Shown: positions 53,641 to 64,000 of the stretch, one piece after another
How positions within the stretch are numbered: position 1 is the stretch's first letter
Layout: each line of letters opens with the position of its first letter
DNA from: Saccopteryx bilineata
Taxonomy: Eukaryota > Chordata > Mammalia > Chiroptera > Emballonuridae
DNA: 64,000 nucleotides
Assembly: GCF_036850765.1 (NCBI RefSeq)
Contig: NC_089493.1
Span: 296,063,849 to 296,127,848, forward strand
Direction: 5' to 3'
Translations under genes and position numbers: made by a program
The notes under the pieces: generated by a model
Databases searched by the model: none
What the model was told of the DNA's origin: nothing
What the model saw: the letters and a program-made list of their open reading frames with translations, nothing else

Positions 53641-54355
53641 CCAAGCTGTCTTAGCGCAGGACTTCTACTGACCTGGAGCGCGAGGCGACCCCCGTGCTAC
53701 CTGAGTCCAGCTGCTGGCGGCAGGGCTTGTCCAGCCCCCTCCCCAGGGCTCATCCTTTGAGCTCGTCAGCGGCCCTTTTTCTAGGGACGCCGCAGGTACT
53801 TACAAGAAAGGAGCTTAGACCATTGCACCTGGGAGGGGGACCATGGACACATCTCCGTCTGGGTCCCTTTGAGTAGAGAACAAGCGGGAGAGAGGCTTCT
53901 CAGACTTACCTGTGCCTACCTGTGGATCATGTAAAAACGCGGAGTCTAACTTAGTGGGCGTGGGGCTTGGAAATCCGCATTTCTGACTTCCTGGGTGATG
54001 CTTTGTTGCTGGTTGGAGGACCACACTTTTGAGTAAGAAGGGCTACTTGCTCAAGGGAGTGGAAACTGGTTCAGAATTTTGGAAAGCAATTTAAAGAAAA
54101 CCCCATTAAAAAAAAAAAACACCTCAACTGTTTGTTCTAACAATACGTGCACATTGTAAAAAAAAACTCGGATGATAAAGAGAAAATGGAAGTCTTTCTG
54201 TAAGTGGTGGCCCCCAGTGAATGAGCACTATTAACAATTGGTTATTATTTATATATTCATATGTGTAATAGGGTTATAAAATACATACTGTTGTTTAAGT
54301 TTGTTTTCATGACAATGCACTACACAGTAATATTCTCGTTGTAAATGAGCAAAGC
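53641..54355. other. Unassigned sequence upstream of SCNN1G
   Basis: 53930-54050 (GTGGGGCTTGGAAATCCGCA, CTGGGTGATGCTTTG) resembles an old interspersed repeat. A-runs occur near 54110 and 54160. No exon seen. Confidence 0.35.
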
Positions 54356-54645
54356 CAGCCTGACCTGACTGGTGGTGGTGACCTAGGCTGCTGAGGCCCC
54401 AGTCTGGAAACCCAGAGGTGGCTGGTTTGAGCACAGATTCACCAGCTTGAGCCCAGGGTCGCCAGCTTGAGCACTGGATCATTGACATGCATGACTCCAT
54501 GGTCACTGGCTTGAGCCCAAGGTCCCTGGCTTGAGCAGGGGGGGGCCACTGGTTCAGCTGGAGCCCCCCCCCCACCTCCTCATCAAGGCACACCTGAGAA
54601 AGCAATCAATGAACCACTCAAGGTGCCACAACCACTCTGTTTCTT
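54356..54645 (+). mobile_element. tRNA-derived SINE, group B (diverged)
   Basis: Head CCAGCCTGACCTGACTGGTG, degraded box B, TTGAGC-rich body, then CACACCTGAGAAAGCAATCA ATGAACCAC. Abuts the broken end of the L1. Confidence 0.8.
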
Positions 54646-55422
54646 TTCTATTTTTGTTCTGTTAGAGAAGATGCCTTATATATTTTGGTGCTCTCTGATT
54701 CCATGCACATATATTAAAAAGTATTGTCTTCTTGATGCAATGTCCCCTTTATCATTATGAAACGTCCATCTTTGTCTCTTCTCACCTGTGTCGTCTTGAA
54801 GTCCTCACTGTCAGATATGAGCATGGCTACGCCTGCTCTTTCTTTGGGAATGATGTGCTCAGAAAATCGTTTTCTGATTCTGCACTTTGAGTCTACTGTT
54901 GTCCTTGCAGCCTAGATGTGTCTCTTGAAGGCAGCGTATGGTTGGGTCTTGCTCTTTGGTTCAATCCGCTACTCTGTGCCTCTTGATGGGTAAGTTCAGT
55001 CCACTAACATTTAGGGTAATTATTGACGCTTGAGGATTTCCTATAGCCATTTTATGTTTTGTTTTCTGGTTAGCTCTGGGTCTCCTTTGCTTCTTCTCCT
55101 TTATGTTTTCTTTAGTTGTTTCTGTTTTGTGGTATTCCATACTCTCACCCGCCTTCTCCCTCTCTCCTTCTCTTTCTCAGCTGTGTGTTTCACTATTGGT
55201 TTTTTCATGGGTGGTTACCATTAGATTATTTGAAAACATTGTCGTACGAACAAGAGTCCTTTGTCTCATGAGTGCTTCTGCACTCCACCCTCCTTTGCTA
55301 CTGCGGATTTTATCCTCTCTCCTTTTATGTTATTGTTGTCACAGATTATCCTTGTTTATATTGTAAACTTGCTGGAGCTTTTCCTTCTAGTTTTGATTTG
55401 TTTTGTTCTTTGTGTCTTTGTG

Positions 55423-55941
55423 TCAAATAGCCTCCTTAAGTATTTCCTGCAGTGGGAGTGTTCTGGTAATAAAGTCTCTCAGCTTCTGCATGTCTGTGAA
55501 AGTTTTTATTTCTCCTTCATATTTGACAGATAATTTTGATGAATAGAGAGTTCTTGGCTTGTAATTCCTCTCTTTCAGTACTTTGAATATTTGGGTCCAC
55601 TCTCTCCCGGCTTGTAGAATTTCTGCTGAGAAGTCTGTTAATAACCTAATGGGCTTTTCTTTATATGTTACGGTCTCCTTTTCTCTAGCTGCCTTGAGGA
55701 GTCTTTCCCTGTCATTGATTTTTGATATTTTTATTACACTGTGCCTTGCAGAAGGCCTATTTGGGTTGAGGTAGCTAGGCATTCTGTTTGCTTCTTGGAT
55801 TTGAGGATCTAATTCTTTCTCTAGACCTGGGAAGTTCTCATCCATTATTTGTTTGAATAGGTTCTCCATTCCCTTCTCCCTCTCTTTTTCTTCTGATATT
55901 CCCCTTATTCTTATATTGCTCTTTCTGATGGAGTCAGACAA
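55423..55941 (-). pseudogene. L1 ORF1 C-terminal half (RNA-binding and CTD)
   Basis: 172-codon frame with NLFKQIMDENFPGLEKELDP, KPIRLLTDFSAEILQAGREW and LKERNYKPRTLYSSKLSVKY, which are the conserved RRM and C-terminal domain motifs of L1 ORF1p. The N-terminal coiled coil is separated by the SINE insertion and has stops, so the protein is not made. Confidence 0.92.
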
Positions 55942-55966
55942 ATCTTGTAGAGCTCTACCAGTTTTT

Positions 55967-56328
55967 TTAAGTTTTTTAAATTTTATTTATTTATTTATTT
56001 ATTACAGAGACAGAGGGTGAGTCAGAGAAAGGGATAGACAGGGACAGACAGACAGGAATGGAGAGAGATGAGAAGCATCAATCATTAGTTCTTCATTGCG
56101 CGTTGCAACACCTTAGTTGTTCATTGATTGCTTTCTCATATGTGCCTTGACTGCGGGCCTTCAGCAGACTGAGTAACCCCTTCCTGGAGCCAGCAACCTT
56201 GGGTTCAAGCTGGTGGGCTTTTCCTCAAACCAGATGAGCCTGCACTCAAGCTGGCTACCTCGGGTCTTGAACCCGGGTCCTCTGCATCCCAGTCCGACGC
56301 TCTATCCACTGCGCCACCGCCTGGTCAG
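55967..56328 (-). mobile_element. tRNA-derived SINE, group B, inside L1 ORF1
   Basis: Minus-strand head CCTGACCAGGCGGTGGCGCA, box B GGTTCAAGACCCGAGGTA-like, tail TAAATAAATAAAT. Perfect 15-bp target duplication GCTCTACCAGTTTTT (55952-55966 and 56329-56343), which dates it after the L1. Confidence 0.95.
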
Positions 56329-57560
56329 GCTCTACCAGTTTTTAAAATTCATGAGTCTCTCTCCTCTTCTCTCTCTTCTTCTCTAGCTGCCTGTCTTTGA
56401 GGTAACTGATTCTCTCCTCTATCTTGCCTGTTCTATTAGCTAAACTTGTTAATTCGTTTTTAAATTCATGTAGTGAGTTCTTCCTCTCTGTTTTTAAGTT
56501 TCCATCTCCTTCTTGAAGTCCTTGTTTTGTTCATTAATTTGTTTTCTGAGCTCATTAAATTGCTGATCTGTGTTTTCTTGCACCTCATTGAGTATTTTCA
56601 GAACTTCAATTTTGAATTTACTAATCATTTAACTCCAAGGTTTCTATGTGATTTAAAATGCTTTCTGGAGATTTCTTTCTTTCTTTCTTTCTTTCTTTCT
56701 TTTTTTTTTTTTTTTTCATTTCTTACTGAACTGTGTCGCTTTCTTGGATAGCCATGATATTAGTTTTCTTCTGTCATGGTGCCATTTGAGAGTTAGGAAA
56801 TGTTGCACTTCCGAGAGGTTTTTCTGGGGGTTTTTTGGTTTTGTTTTGTTTTGCAGTAGGTGGTGCTAGATTACAAGTCTCGGCTCGGTGAAATTCCCTG
56901 GCTGACCTCTGCTGAGATGTTGCTGTCACGATGATGGGTGTGGCTTGTTGGGAGGGCTTTGCGGCTTTGGCAATGGTGGTCTCAGGCCTCCGGGTGCTCC
57001 TCCCCACATCTCAGCAGACCAGGGCCCAGACACAGAGCACCTCCATTCTTCAGGGGAAAGAGTGGCCCTGTCGCTGTGGGGTATGTCTCTGTCACTCTCT
57101 GTACACCACGAGGGGAGGGAGGCGGGATCTGGAAGGGTCAGGGGTCACACTCTGTTTGTCTCCATCCTGAGTAAGGTCTACAGGCAGACTGCAGGAAGAC
57201 TGGTGGTGACACCTCGCTCTGCCGTACTCGGGTTTAGTATCTCTGCAAGTGTTCCCCCCCCCCAAATCTTTCCATTCCTCCTGGGAGAAGAAGACCCAGT
57301 CACTCCAGGCGTCTCCCCTCTCTGGAGCCCCAGTGGACCAAACCCCGGAGAGTCTGTGTTTCTCTCCTCTTCAGTGTGTCTTACCTCCCTCCCCCTTCTC
57401 CACCCTTCCCACCTTTAGTCGATGTGATGCGTGGATATTCCTAGGCGAGCCCGCGAGCCCAGCTGGGGTTCCTTCGCTGCGTGATAGCCGTTCAGTTTGT
57501 GGCTATTTCAGGGGGAGAGATCAGGGGTACCTCTCATGCCGCCATCAGTCTGATGTCATC

Positions 57561-58066
57561 CTCAAAGAAAACCTCACGAATGATTTCCCCCATGTGTCTG
57601 TCTTCTCTTGCTGGAAACCGGCATTCTGTGGTCAGCATCGTGGACAGCAGCCACGGAGGCCTTTTGACCGTTCTCCCTTTTACGAAGGAGGTCTCGTTAT
57701 AACAGGATGCTCCTGTCCCGCAAAATGCCACGTGCAGCTCGGAGATGGATACACAGAAAAGGACAGAGTAGCGACAGTGACCTCCAACAGCCAGGTTCTT
57801 CCGTGGGCACAGAGGAGAGAGGTCACCGTCTGGTTGCCTTTGGAGCTAGAAACGTATAGTTGACGCTTGCGGCATTTGCACTGGCAGTGGTTACGTCTCA
57901 TGAAGTCGGCACAAGCGCTGGGTTCGTGAATACCGAACCATGGCTCCAAGGCGAAGTACGAACCCGGGTTCCTGCGTGCCTCTGGTTACAACACATTCAC
58001 CAAACGATCAATGCATAACTTAAAAAAATATATAAAAAATACGTTCCTGTTTAAAGACACCTTACT

Positions 58067-58106
<40 letters not shown>

Positions 58107-58755
58107 TTGGTTTATCAACATTGAAACTCCCAGCCAACCGCACTGTAACTCACACCTGAATGAAGCTTACCTAACACACATACTTCCTCCGGAAGACACA
58201 TCATCACCCGTCATGACCCCTCTGTTTAAAATCGCAGCCGTGAGAGAAATTTCCCGTTCTCCTCTCCTGCTTTATTCTTTTATGACACTAAAATCTCAAC
58301 GCTGTGCATGTCGCCGGTGTCTGGCCTGTCTATTCCCATCAGAACGTAATGTAGGCCTTTTCGCCTGTTTAGTTCATTGCGTTATCCCCTCTGGGCAGGG
58401 AGAACCAGCGCCTGGCACACAAAAGGGGCACAGGGTGTATTTTATGAATCAATGAGTGAGCGCAAGAACAGAGTGGGTTCCAGCGGGGGTTACGGCTGGC
58501 TCCCCTTGGCTCTGGAAGGCTATGCCCAGGGAGAAGTGGGGTGTCTCACACAAGGGAAATGCCCCACTCACTGCAGCCTGGAGGGTTGAATGGACTACGG
58601 AGGGACAGTGATAGTACAAGTTTTGCACTCCAAAGGGGCTCGAACTTGCTTTTAAATGGTTCACGGAAGCCCAGCTCCATGGGTGGGTGACCTGCAGAGT
58701 TGTACGAGGCCCTGCATTTAGGAGGAGGGTCTTGTGCTCTGTTGAATGCTCTGCT
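57561..58755. other. Unassigned sequence with (CA)n
   Basis: (CA)n at 58071-58105. The rest has no recognised repeat or exon. 58320-58440 resembles L2 3' sequence weakly. Confidence 0.35.
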
Positions 58756-58759
58756 GTCC

Positions 58760-58936
58760 TCGTCTTGAAAGTTTTTATTTATGCAGTTTTAGAGGGAGAG
58801 GAGAGAGATAGAAGCAGGAAGCATCAAAGCATCAACTCCCCTATGTGCCTTGACCTAGGCAAGCCCAGGGTTTTGAACCGGCGACCTCAGCGTTCCAGGA
58901 GATGCTTTATCCACTGCGCTACCACAGGTCAGGCTT
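58760..58936 (-). mobile_element. tRNA-derived SINE, group A
   Basis: Minus-strand head GCCTGACCTGTGGTAGCGCA, box B GGTTCAAAACCCTGGGCTT, body AGTTGATGC, short tail. The (CT)n is nearly absent. Confidence 0.9.
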
Positions 58937-59060
58937 GAAATTGTTAATAATGTATGAACAAGGGTCTCTGCATTTTCATCTTTACTGGGCCCCACAAATT
59001 CAGTAACTCACCCTCGAGATGCAGAACTGGTTACACCGTCTCCTTGGATTTGTGGATGTT

Positions 59061-59250
59061 GTGGGTGATAAAGGTGGCACGCGGCTGCATTGCGGGTGTC
59101 GTGGGCGATAAAGGAGGCACACGGCTGCATTGTGAGCGTCGTGGGCGATAAAGGTGGCACACGGCTGCATTGCGGGCGTCAGGGGTGATAAAGGTGGCAC
59201 GCGGCTGCATTGCGGGCGTCGTGGGTGATAAAGGTGGCACACGGCTGCAG
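59061..59250. repeat. 40-bp minisatellite, about 4.75 copies
   Basis: Unit GTGGGCGATAAAGGTGGCAC then ACGGCTGCATTGCGGGCGTC; starts at 59061, 59101, 59141, 59181 and 59221. Copies differ at several sites. Confidence 0.97.
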
Positions 59251-59316
59251 CTAACATTAACGGCACCCAGCCGGACTTGGAGCTCTCCAAACAGGAGAGG
59301 AGCCGGTCTTACGTTT

Positions 59317-59739
59317 TTTTTGTTTGTTTGTTTTTTGGTTTTTGGGGGTTTTTTTTTGTATTTTTCTGAAGCTGGAAACGGGGAGAGACAGTCAGACAGA
59401 CTCCTGCATGCGCCCGACCGGGATCCACCCGGCACGCCCACCAGGGGCGACGCTCTGCCCACCAGGGGGTGATGCTCTGCCCCTCCGGGGCGTCACTCTG
59501 CTGCAACCAGAGCCACTCAAGCACCTGGGGCAGAGGCCAAGGAGCCATCCCCAGCGCCCGGGCCATCTTTGCTCCAATGGAGCCTTGGCTGCGGGAGGGG
59601 AAGAGAGAGACAGAGAGGAAGGAGAGGGGGAGGGGCGGAGAAGCAGATGGGCGCCTCTCCTGTGTGCCCTGGCCGGGAATCGAGCCCGGGACTTCCGCAC
59701 GCCAGGCCGACGCTCTACCTCTGAGCCAACCAGCCAGGG
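59317..59739 (-). mobile_element. tRNA-derived SINE, group C (long form)
   Basis: Minus-strand head GGCCCTGGCTGGTTGGCTCA, box B GGGCTCGATTCCCGGCCAGG, complete right half ending TTTCCAGCTTCAGAAAAAT. Target duplication CCGGTCTTACGTTTTT / CCGGTCTTATGTTTTT around it. Confidence 0.95.
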
Positions 59740-60357
59740 CCGGTCTTATGTTTTTAAAAGCCAGTTGATACTCCTGAAGAAGTATTAAAAATATTTTTTG
59801 TGTGTGGTTCTAATGCTGCTTGCAAGATAGTGGTGAAATCGTCTCATCAAACTGAAACGAATAACCCATAGTTTCTCTCTGCAAATATTTGATACTCACA
59901 CTCCTCCATCCTGCTAACATCTTCACATGATTTCCAGCTTTTGACACGTCTTGACATCCCTGCCGGCTTCTTCATTATTCACTCGAAAGCATCGCCTCCC
60001 TCTTCTCTAGTTCCTCTGCTTCCCAGGGAAGAAGCTCAGAATGCCATTTCCGGGATTACTCTCTTTAGGGTTGGCCCGGGCAAGGTCCTCGGGAAGGATT
60101 TGCAGGATAAAAGAGACATTACTTCTCTGGCAGCAGCTGTGGGCGGACGTCAGCAGACCTGAAGTTCTCATGAGCTTCCAGGCTGTGATCAGTCGGTGCC
60201 ATTAGTGCTGCAGGTCACTGAGATGGTAGTGGGTCCCCCACCCCACCCAGAGTCCTCGAACAGAACTGGGATTAGGGGGAGGGGAGTATAAGTGTTAAGT
60301 GCAGGGTCAGATTCTTTTTCCATTGAAATAAATTTTTGTCTTTTTTGTTCATTATGG

Positions 60358-60720
60358 ATTTTTTTTTTCTGAAGTTAGAAGCAGGGAGGCAGAGAGACTG
60401 ACTCCCACATGCGCCTGACCGGGATCCACCTGGCATGCCCACCAGGGGGCGATGCTCTGCCCATCTGGGGCATCACTTTGTTGCAACCGGAGCCATTCTA
60501 GCGCCTGAGGCAGAGGCCATGGAGCCATCCTCAGCGCCTGGGCCAACTTTGCTTCAATGGAGCCTTGGCTGTGGGAGGAGAAGAGAGAGAGAGAGAAAGG
60601 AGAGGAGGAAGGGTGGAGAAGCAGATGGACTTTTCTCCTGTGTGCCCCGGCCAGGAATCGAACCCGGGAGTTCTGCACATCGGGCTGACGCTCTACCACT
60701 GAGCCAACCTACCAGGGCCC
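60358..60720 (-). mobile_element. tRNA-derived SINE, group C
   Basis: Minus-strand head GGCCCTGGTAGGTTGGCTCA, box B GGGTTCGATTCCTGGCCGGG, A-rich tail at 60358-60369. Confidence 0.93.
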
Positions 60721-60724
60721 ATAA

Positions 60725-61172
60725 ACTTTTTAATGTTGGAATAATTTTAGATTTGCAGAAGAGTTGTAAAGATACCACGGAGTTCCTGTGTAACCTTCAC
60801 CCAGTTGTTACCATCTCGCACAGCTGTGGCACGTTTGTTAAAACTAGGAAACTAACATTGGTGTAACACAGTTGATGTCCTGGTTTTATTTGTATTTTAT
60901 CAGATTTTCTACTACTATCTTTTTATGTGCCAGGATCCAATCCTGGATGTCACACTGCATGTAGTCGTCACATCTTCTTGGTCTCCTCTGGTCTGTGACA
61001 GTTTCTTAGTCTTCCTTTAATTATTCAGATGGTGGCAGTTTTGAAGGGTACTGGCCAGTCACTTTGTAGACTGTCCCTATATTTGGGTTGACACGGCGTT
61101 TTTCTTATAATTAAACTGAGGTCACGGTTTTTGCAAAGAATAACGTAGAGGTGACGTGCCCTTCTCATCACA
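60725..61172. mobile_element. Ancient LINE (L1-type) fragment
   Basis: ATAATTTTAGATTTGCAGAA GAGTTG, GCCAGGATCCAATCCTGGAT GTC and TGACAGTTTCTTAGTCTTCC follow a well-known ancient L1 segment. Family not resolved. Confidence 0.6.
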
Positions 61173-61174
61173 TA

Positions 61175-61835
61175 GCGTTAGGATTGTGTTAGGGTCCTGA
61201 TGCCACAAGGAGGGGACTGCACCACTCAAGAAAGATGGCGACTGCGGTATTGGAGAATGACTCAGCACAGGGGTTCCGGTGGCTGTCCCCCACCAGGTCT
61301 CTCCCCGGCCCACCAGCTTCACACGCTCCTCACGTGACTCTAGTTCTCTCAGCGCTCCCTCTCCGGAGCCCCAGGTAAGTGGCTGTGAAGGAGATTTTCT
61401 GTGCTGGCCCTTTAAGGTGGTACCTGGAGCTACGAGAGCTCCTGTCTCTTTCTTGCAGAACAGAATCCTCACCTCTTCTTACCGCCAAACGCTAGGTGGG
61501 CACCTCTTCTAGGCTCTGGTGCTCTAGGCTGGGGCTCCTGCTCTGGGGTTTAGGACCCACACCTCTCAGGGAAAAACTCCCCGCAGCTGAGATGTCCCTC
61601 CGGACCCTTGGCCACCACTCACTCACTCCTGGGGGCAGCCCTTTCCGCGTCCTCATCCTTCCTACCAGTCTCTGTGTGGCTTCGCTGTGACTCCTTGGTT
61701 CTAGACTCCTCTTCATTTAGTCCTAAGTTGGTTTTTCAGGAAGACTGTTCTTAGATGTAGCTATAACTCCCGTTTGTCCCGGGAGGAGGTGAGTGAAACA
61801 TCTGTGTGCCCACCCTGCCGCCATCTTGGATTGGG
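61175..61835 (-). mobile_element. L1 5' UTR fragment
   Basis: Minus strand begins TCCAAGATGGCGGCAGGGTG near 61832. It later reads CAGGAGCCCCAGCCTAGAGC ACC, GCTGTGAAGG-complement wording CACAGCCACTTACCTGGGG, and ends near CGCAGTCGCCATCTTTC. This is the layout of a laurasiatherian L1 5' UTR with no ORF1 following. Confidence 0.6.
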
Positions 61836-61989
61836 ATGAACATTTACATGGCGGGTGGAGTAAAGCAGATTGCTCTCCCCAAACGGGCGGACCTCACCCA
61901 TGACAGCTGAAGGACCACGTGGAACAAGAAGGTTGACCCTCTCCTGAACCCCCCCCTGCCTGGCCACAGGAGCTGGGCCATCGTCTTTT

Positions 61990-62282
61990 CCTGACATTCC
62001 GTCTCAAACCGAAACATCAGTTTTTCCTGGGTGTTCAGTCTGCAGCCTTCGGGCGAGGCTCCACCTCCGGCTCTCCTGGGTCTCTAGCTTGCTGCTGCAG
62101 CTCTCCTGGGTCTCTAGCTTGCTGCTGCAGCTCTCCTGGGTCTCTAGCTTGCTGCTGCAGCTCTTAGGACTTGTCAGCTTCCAGGGTCATCGTGTGAGTC
62201 AGTTCCTCCTGATAAATCTCTCTCTGTGCAGACACACACACACACACACACACACACTCTGCTGGTGCTGATTCCTGTAGAG
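61990..62282. repeat. Ancient repeat with a 30-bp triplication and (CA)n
   Basis: CTCTCCTGGGTCTCTAGCTT GCTGCTGCAG occurs three times exactly (62071, 62101, 62131). (AC)n at 62231-62256. The surrounding text (TCAGCTTCCAGGGTCATCGT) fits an ancient repeat, possibly related to 7885-8325 in the opposite orientation. Confidence 0.6.
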
Positions 62283-62622
62283 CAGGGGTCCCCAAACTTT
62301 TTACACAGGGGGCCAGTTCACTGTCCCTCAGGCCGTTGGAGGGCCAGACTATAAAAAAAACTATGAACAAATCCCTATGCACACTGCACAGATCTTATTT
62401 TAAAGTAAAAAAAAAAACAAAACAAAACGGGAACAAATACAATATTTAAAATAAAGAACAAGTAAATTTAAATCAACCAACTGACCAGTATTTCAATGGG
62501 AACTATGCTCCTCTCACTGACCACCAATGAAAGAGGTGCCCCTTCCGGAAGTGCGGCGGGGGCCGGATAAATGGCCTCAGGGGGCCGCATGTGGCCCACG
62601 GGCCGTAGTTTGGGGACCCCTG
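62283..62622 (+). mobile_element. Non-autonomous hAT transposon, copy 4
   Basis: 340 bp, same family and orientation as 10334. 8-bp target duplication CTGTAGAG / CTGTGGAG (one mismatch) at 62275-62282 and 62623-62630. Confidence 0.94.
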
Positions 62623-62639
62623 CTGTGGAGCCCTAACAC

Positions 62640-64000
62640 AGGGTCACAATGTCAACATGCCACTGGGTGATGCTCACCTTGGCCCCTTGCTGTAGGTGGT
62701 GTCTGCTGGGTCTTTCCACTGTAAAGTGACCATCTGTCTCTTTCCACACTTTGTTCTTTGGAAGTGTGTCTCTAAGTGTAGAGCCCATACCCCAAGGGAT
62801 AAATGTATCTTAGAGGCAAGCTTCATTTCCCTGCCTGCAAGTAGGAACTCAGGGTAGCTATACATAGAAGCCACATGTAAACATGAATAGAGGAAAACAA
62901 AAAATGTAAATCAGATCTATCCGGGTCTGTGTTTGGTGAGCTAACTGCAGGTAAGAAATTGCCCTACGGCTTCACGGGTTGAAACAACACCGCTGTTTAT
63001 TTGCCATCAGAGTGGGGCTCAGCAGGAAAGGCTGTCTCTGCTGTGCGGTCTTGGGGCGCACGAGGGCCAGGGACCCACTTCCAGGACTGTCCCTTCACAG
63101 GGCAGGCCAGTTGGTGCTGGCTGTCAACTCGAGCTTAGCCAGGACGTAAGGCTCAGGACCTCAGGCTTGGTTCATTTCCAAGGGACTCTCAGAGTGGCCT
63201 GGGCTTTGTCCCAGCGAGATGGCTGGGTGCCAAGGGTGAGTGAGCAACCTGAGAGAGAGCGAGCCCAGAGGAAGGTACGTTGCCTCTTACGATCTGGCAC
63301 CTGGTGTCACGTCTGCTGAACCCTTTCGGTCCAGGCAGCCCTGAAAGTCACCAGGTTTCTGAGGGAAGGGCAGAGCGTTGCCCTCCTGGTGGAGACGGAG
63401 CGGCACGGTCCTCCCAGAGCACGGGGAACGCCAGCCGTGCACGACCCCGGTAGGGTTCCCGCCGGAGGCTCCGGGCTGGACGCCCGCCCACTGTGCTTCG
63501 AGAGAGAAGTTGAGAGACGAGCAGGTGGTGGGGAGCTCGACAAAACACAGCGGACTTTAAAAAAGGAAACGGACGAAAAGAGACGCGCTCCTCTTACCAC
63601 CATGTCTGCGTTTGCGGAGCCACCTCGCCCTCGACGTTCCGGAACGTTCCACGTCCCTGGGTCGTTCCAGACCCTTTTCTTTCCTGCAGGTCCCCTTGCC
63701 CCCTTCTTGGCCTAGAAGAATCAGTTTCACTGTTCTAGCCCCAGTTCCCTGCTCCAAGGCAAGAACAGTGTCTCGTTTAATTTAGCCTTTAATTGATGCC
63801 GTGTGTTGTCATCTCTCTGAGACCCCTGTGGCTTTCCAAGTTCACCCCCGCCCCGGTTTGCATTCCTGAAGCGTAGGAACCACACGTTATTTATAACTCC
63901 CCCCCCCCCCATTTTTATCTTTGCTTTTAATACCCACCTCCACCCTATATAGTTCCTGTCCGGCCAACTCCTATGCATCCTTAAAAACCCAGATTTACTA
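62640..64000. other. Unassigned sequence at window end
   Basis: 62960-63280 resembles an ancient mammalian repeat (GGGTTGAAACAACACCGCTG TTTATTTGCC). 63300-63600 is GC-rich with overlapping open frames and no recognised gene. C run at 63899-63910. Confidence 0.35.

Larger units (their letters stand above)
54650..57560 (-). mobile_element. L1 retrotransposon: 5' UTR and ORF1, most of ORF2 missing
   Basis: On the minus strand: a GC-rich 5' UTR from about 57550 (starting near ATGGCGGCATGAGAGGTACC) to 56770, an ORF1 region with stops at its start, the conserved ORF1 C-terminal half (55941-55423), an inter-ORF region, and the beginning of the ORF2 endonuclease (QETHL and a KERAGVAML-like block around 54940-54830). 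The copy then stops near 54650 without 3' UTR or tail, so it was cut by deletion or rearrangement. Interrupted by a SINE at 55967-56328. Confidence 0.85.

Noticed and set aside
52714..53760. Several 120-200 codon open frames around the CpG island
   Set aside because: CpG-island composition suppresses stop codons in all frames. The region fits a promoter and non-coding first exon.

Overview
This is a 64 kb piece of a mammalian nuclear chromosome, almost certainly from a bat. It has one spliced gene, dense interspersed repeats, many microsatellites and minisatellites, and no bacterial or organellar features. The bat assignment rests on abundant tRNA-derived SINEs whose heads read like chiropteran SINE heads (box-B-like GGTTCGA), plus hAT, Helitron and mariner DNA transposons with well-preserved ends. 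A horseshoe-bat-like lineage is my impression from the SINE types and is not proven.

The only gene I can support is SCNN1G, the gamma subunit of the epithelial sodium channel ENaC. It lies on the minus strand from a CpG-island promoter near 53.2-53.4 kb to a poly(A) signal at 22859-22864. Twelve coding exons (49909 down to 23918), each bounded by GT-AG junctions with consistent phase, join into a 653-codon reading frame plus stop. The human protein has 649 residues. All hallmark elements are present: TM1, the furin-type site RQRR, a 43-residue inhibitory tract ending in RKRK, the cysteine-rich extracellular loop, the SCS selectivity filter, TM2 and the C-terminal PPTY motif for NEDD4-family ligases. 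Exon 1 is non-coding and inferred.

Region by region. 1-22.8 kb lies downstream of SCNN1G (in human the side facing SCNN1B): degraded L1, L2 and MIR pieces, SINEs, a 60-bp minisatellite, a 94-bp tandem duplication rich in CCAAT boxes, and a cluster of hAT, Helitron and mariner elements at 10.3-11.8 kb. 22.8-53.3 kb is SCNN1G. Its introns hold a 48-bp x 18 minisatellite (41.5-42.3 kb), a 500-bp TTCC tract, a 200-bp CCAT/CCGT tract and many SINEs. 53.6-64 kb lies upstream (in human the side facing USP31) and contains an L1 with its 5' UTR and ORF1 but little ORF2, a second L1 5' UTR fragment, SINEs and another hAT copy.

I see no tRNA or rRNA genes beyond SINE heads, no CRISPR, and no second protein-coding gene. 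Nearly all long open frames outside SCNN1G are low-complexity or repeat translations. Family names for old repeats come from remembered consensus sequences and were not checked with RepeatMasker. SINE groups A-D are my own labels.
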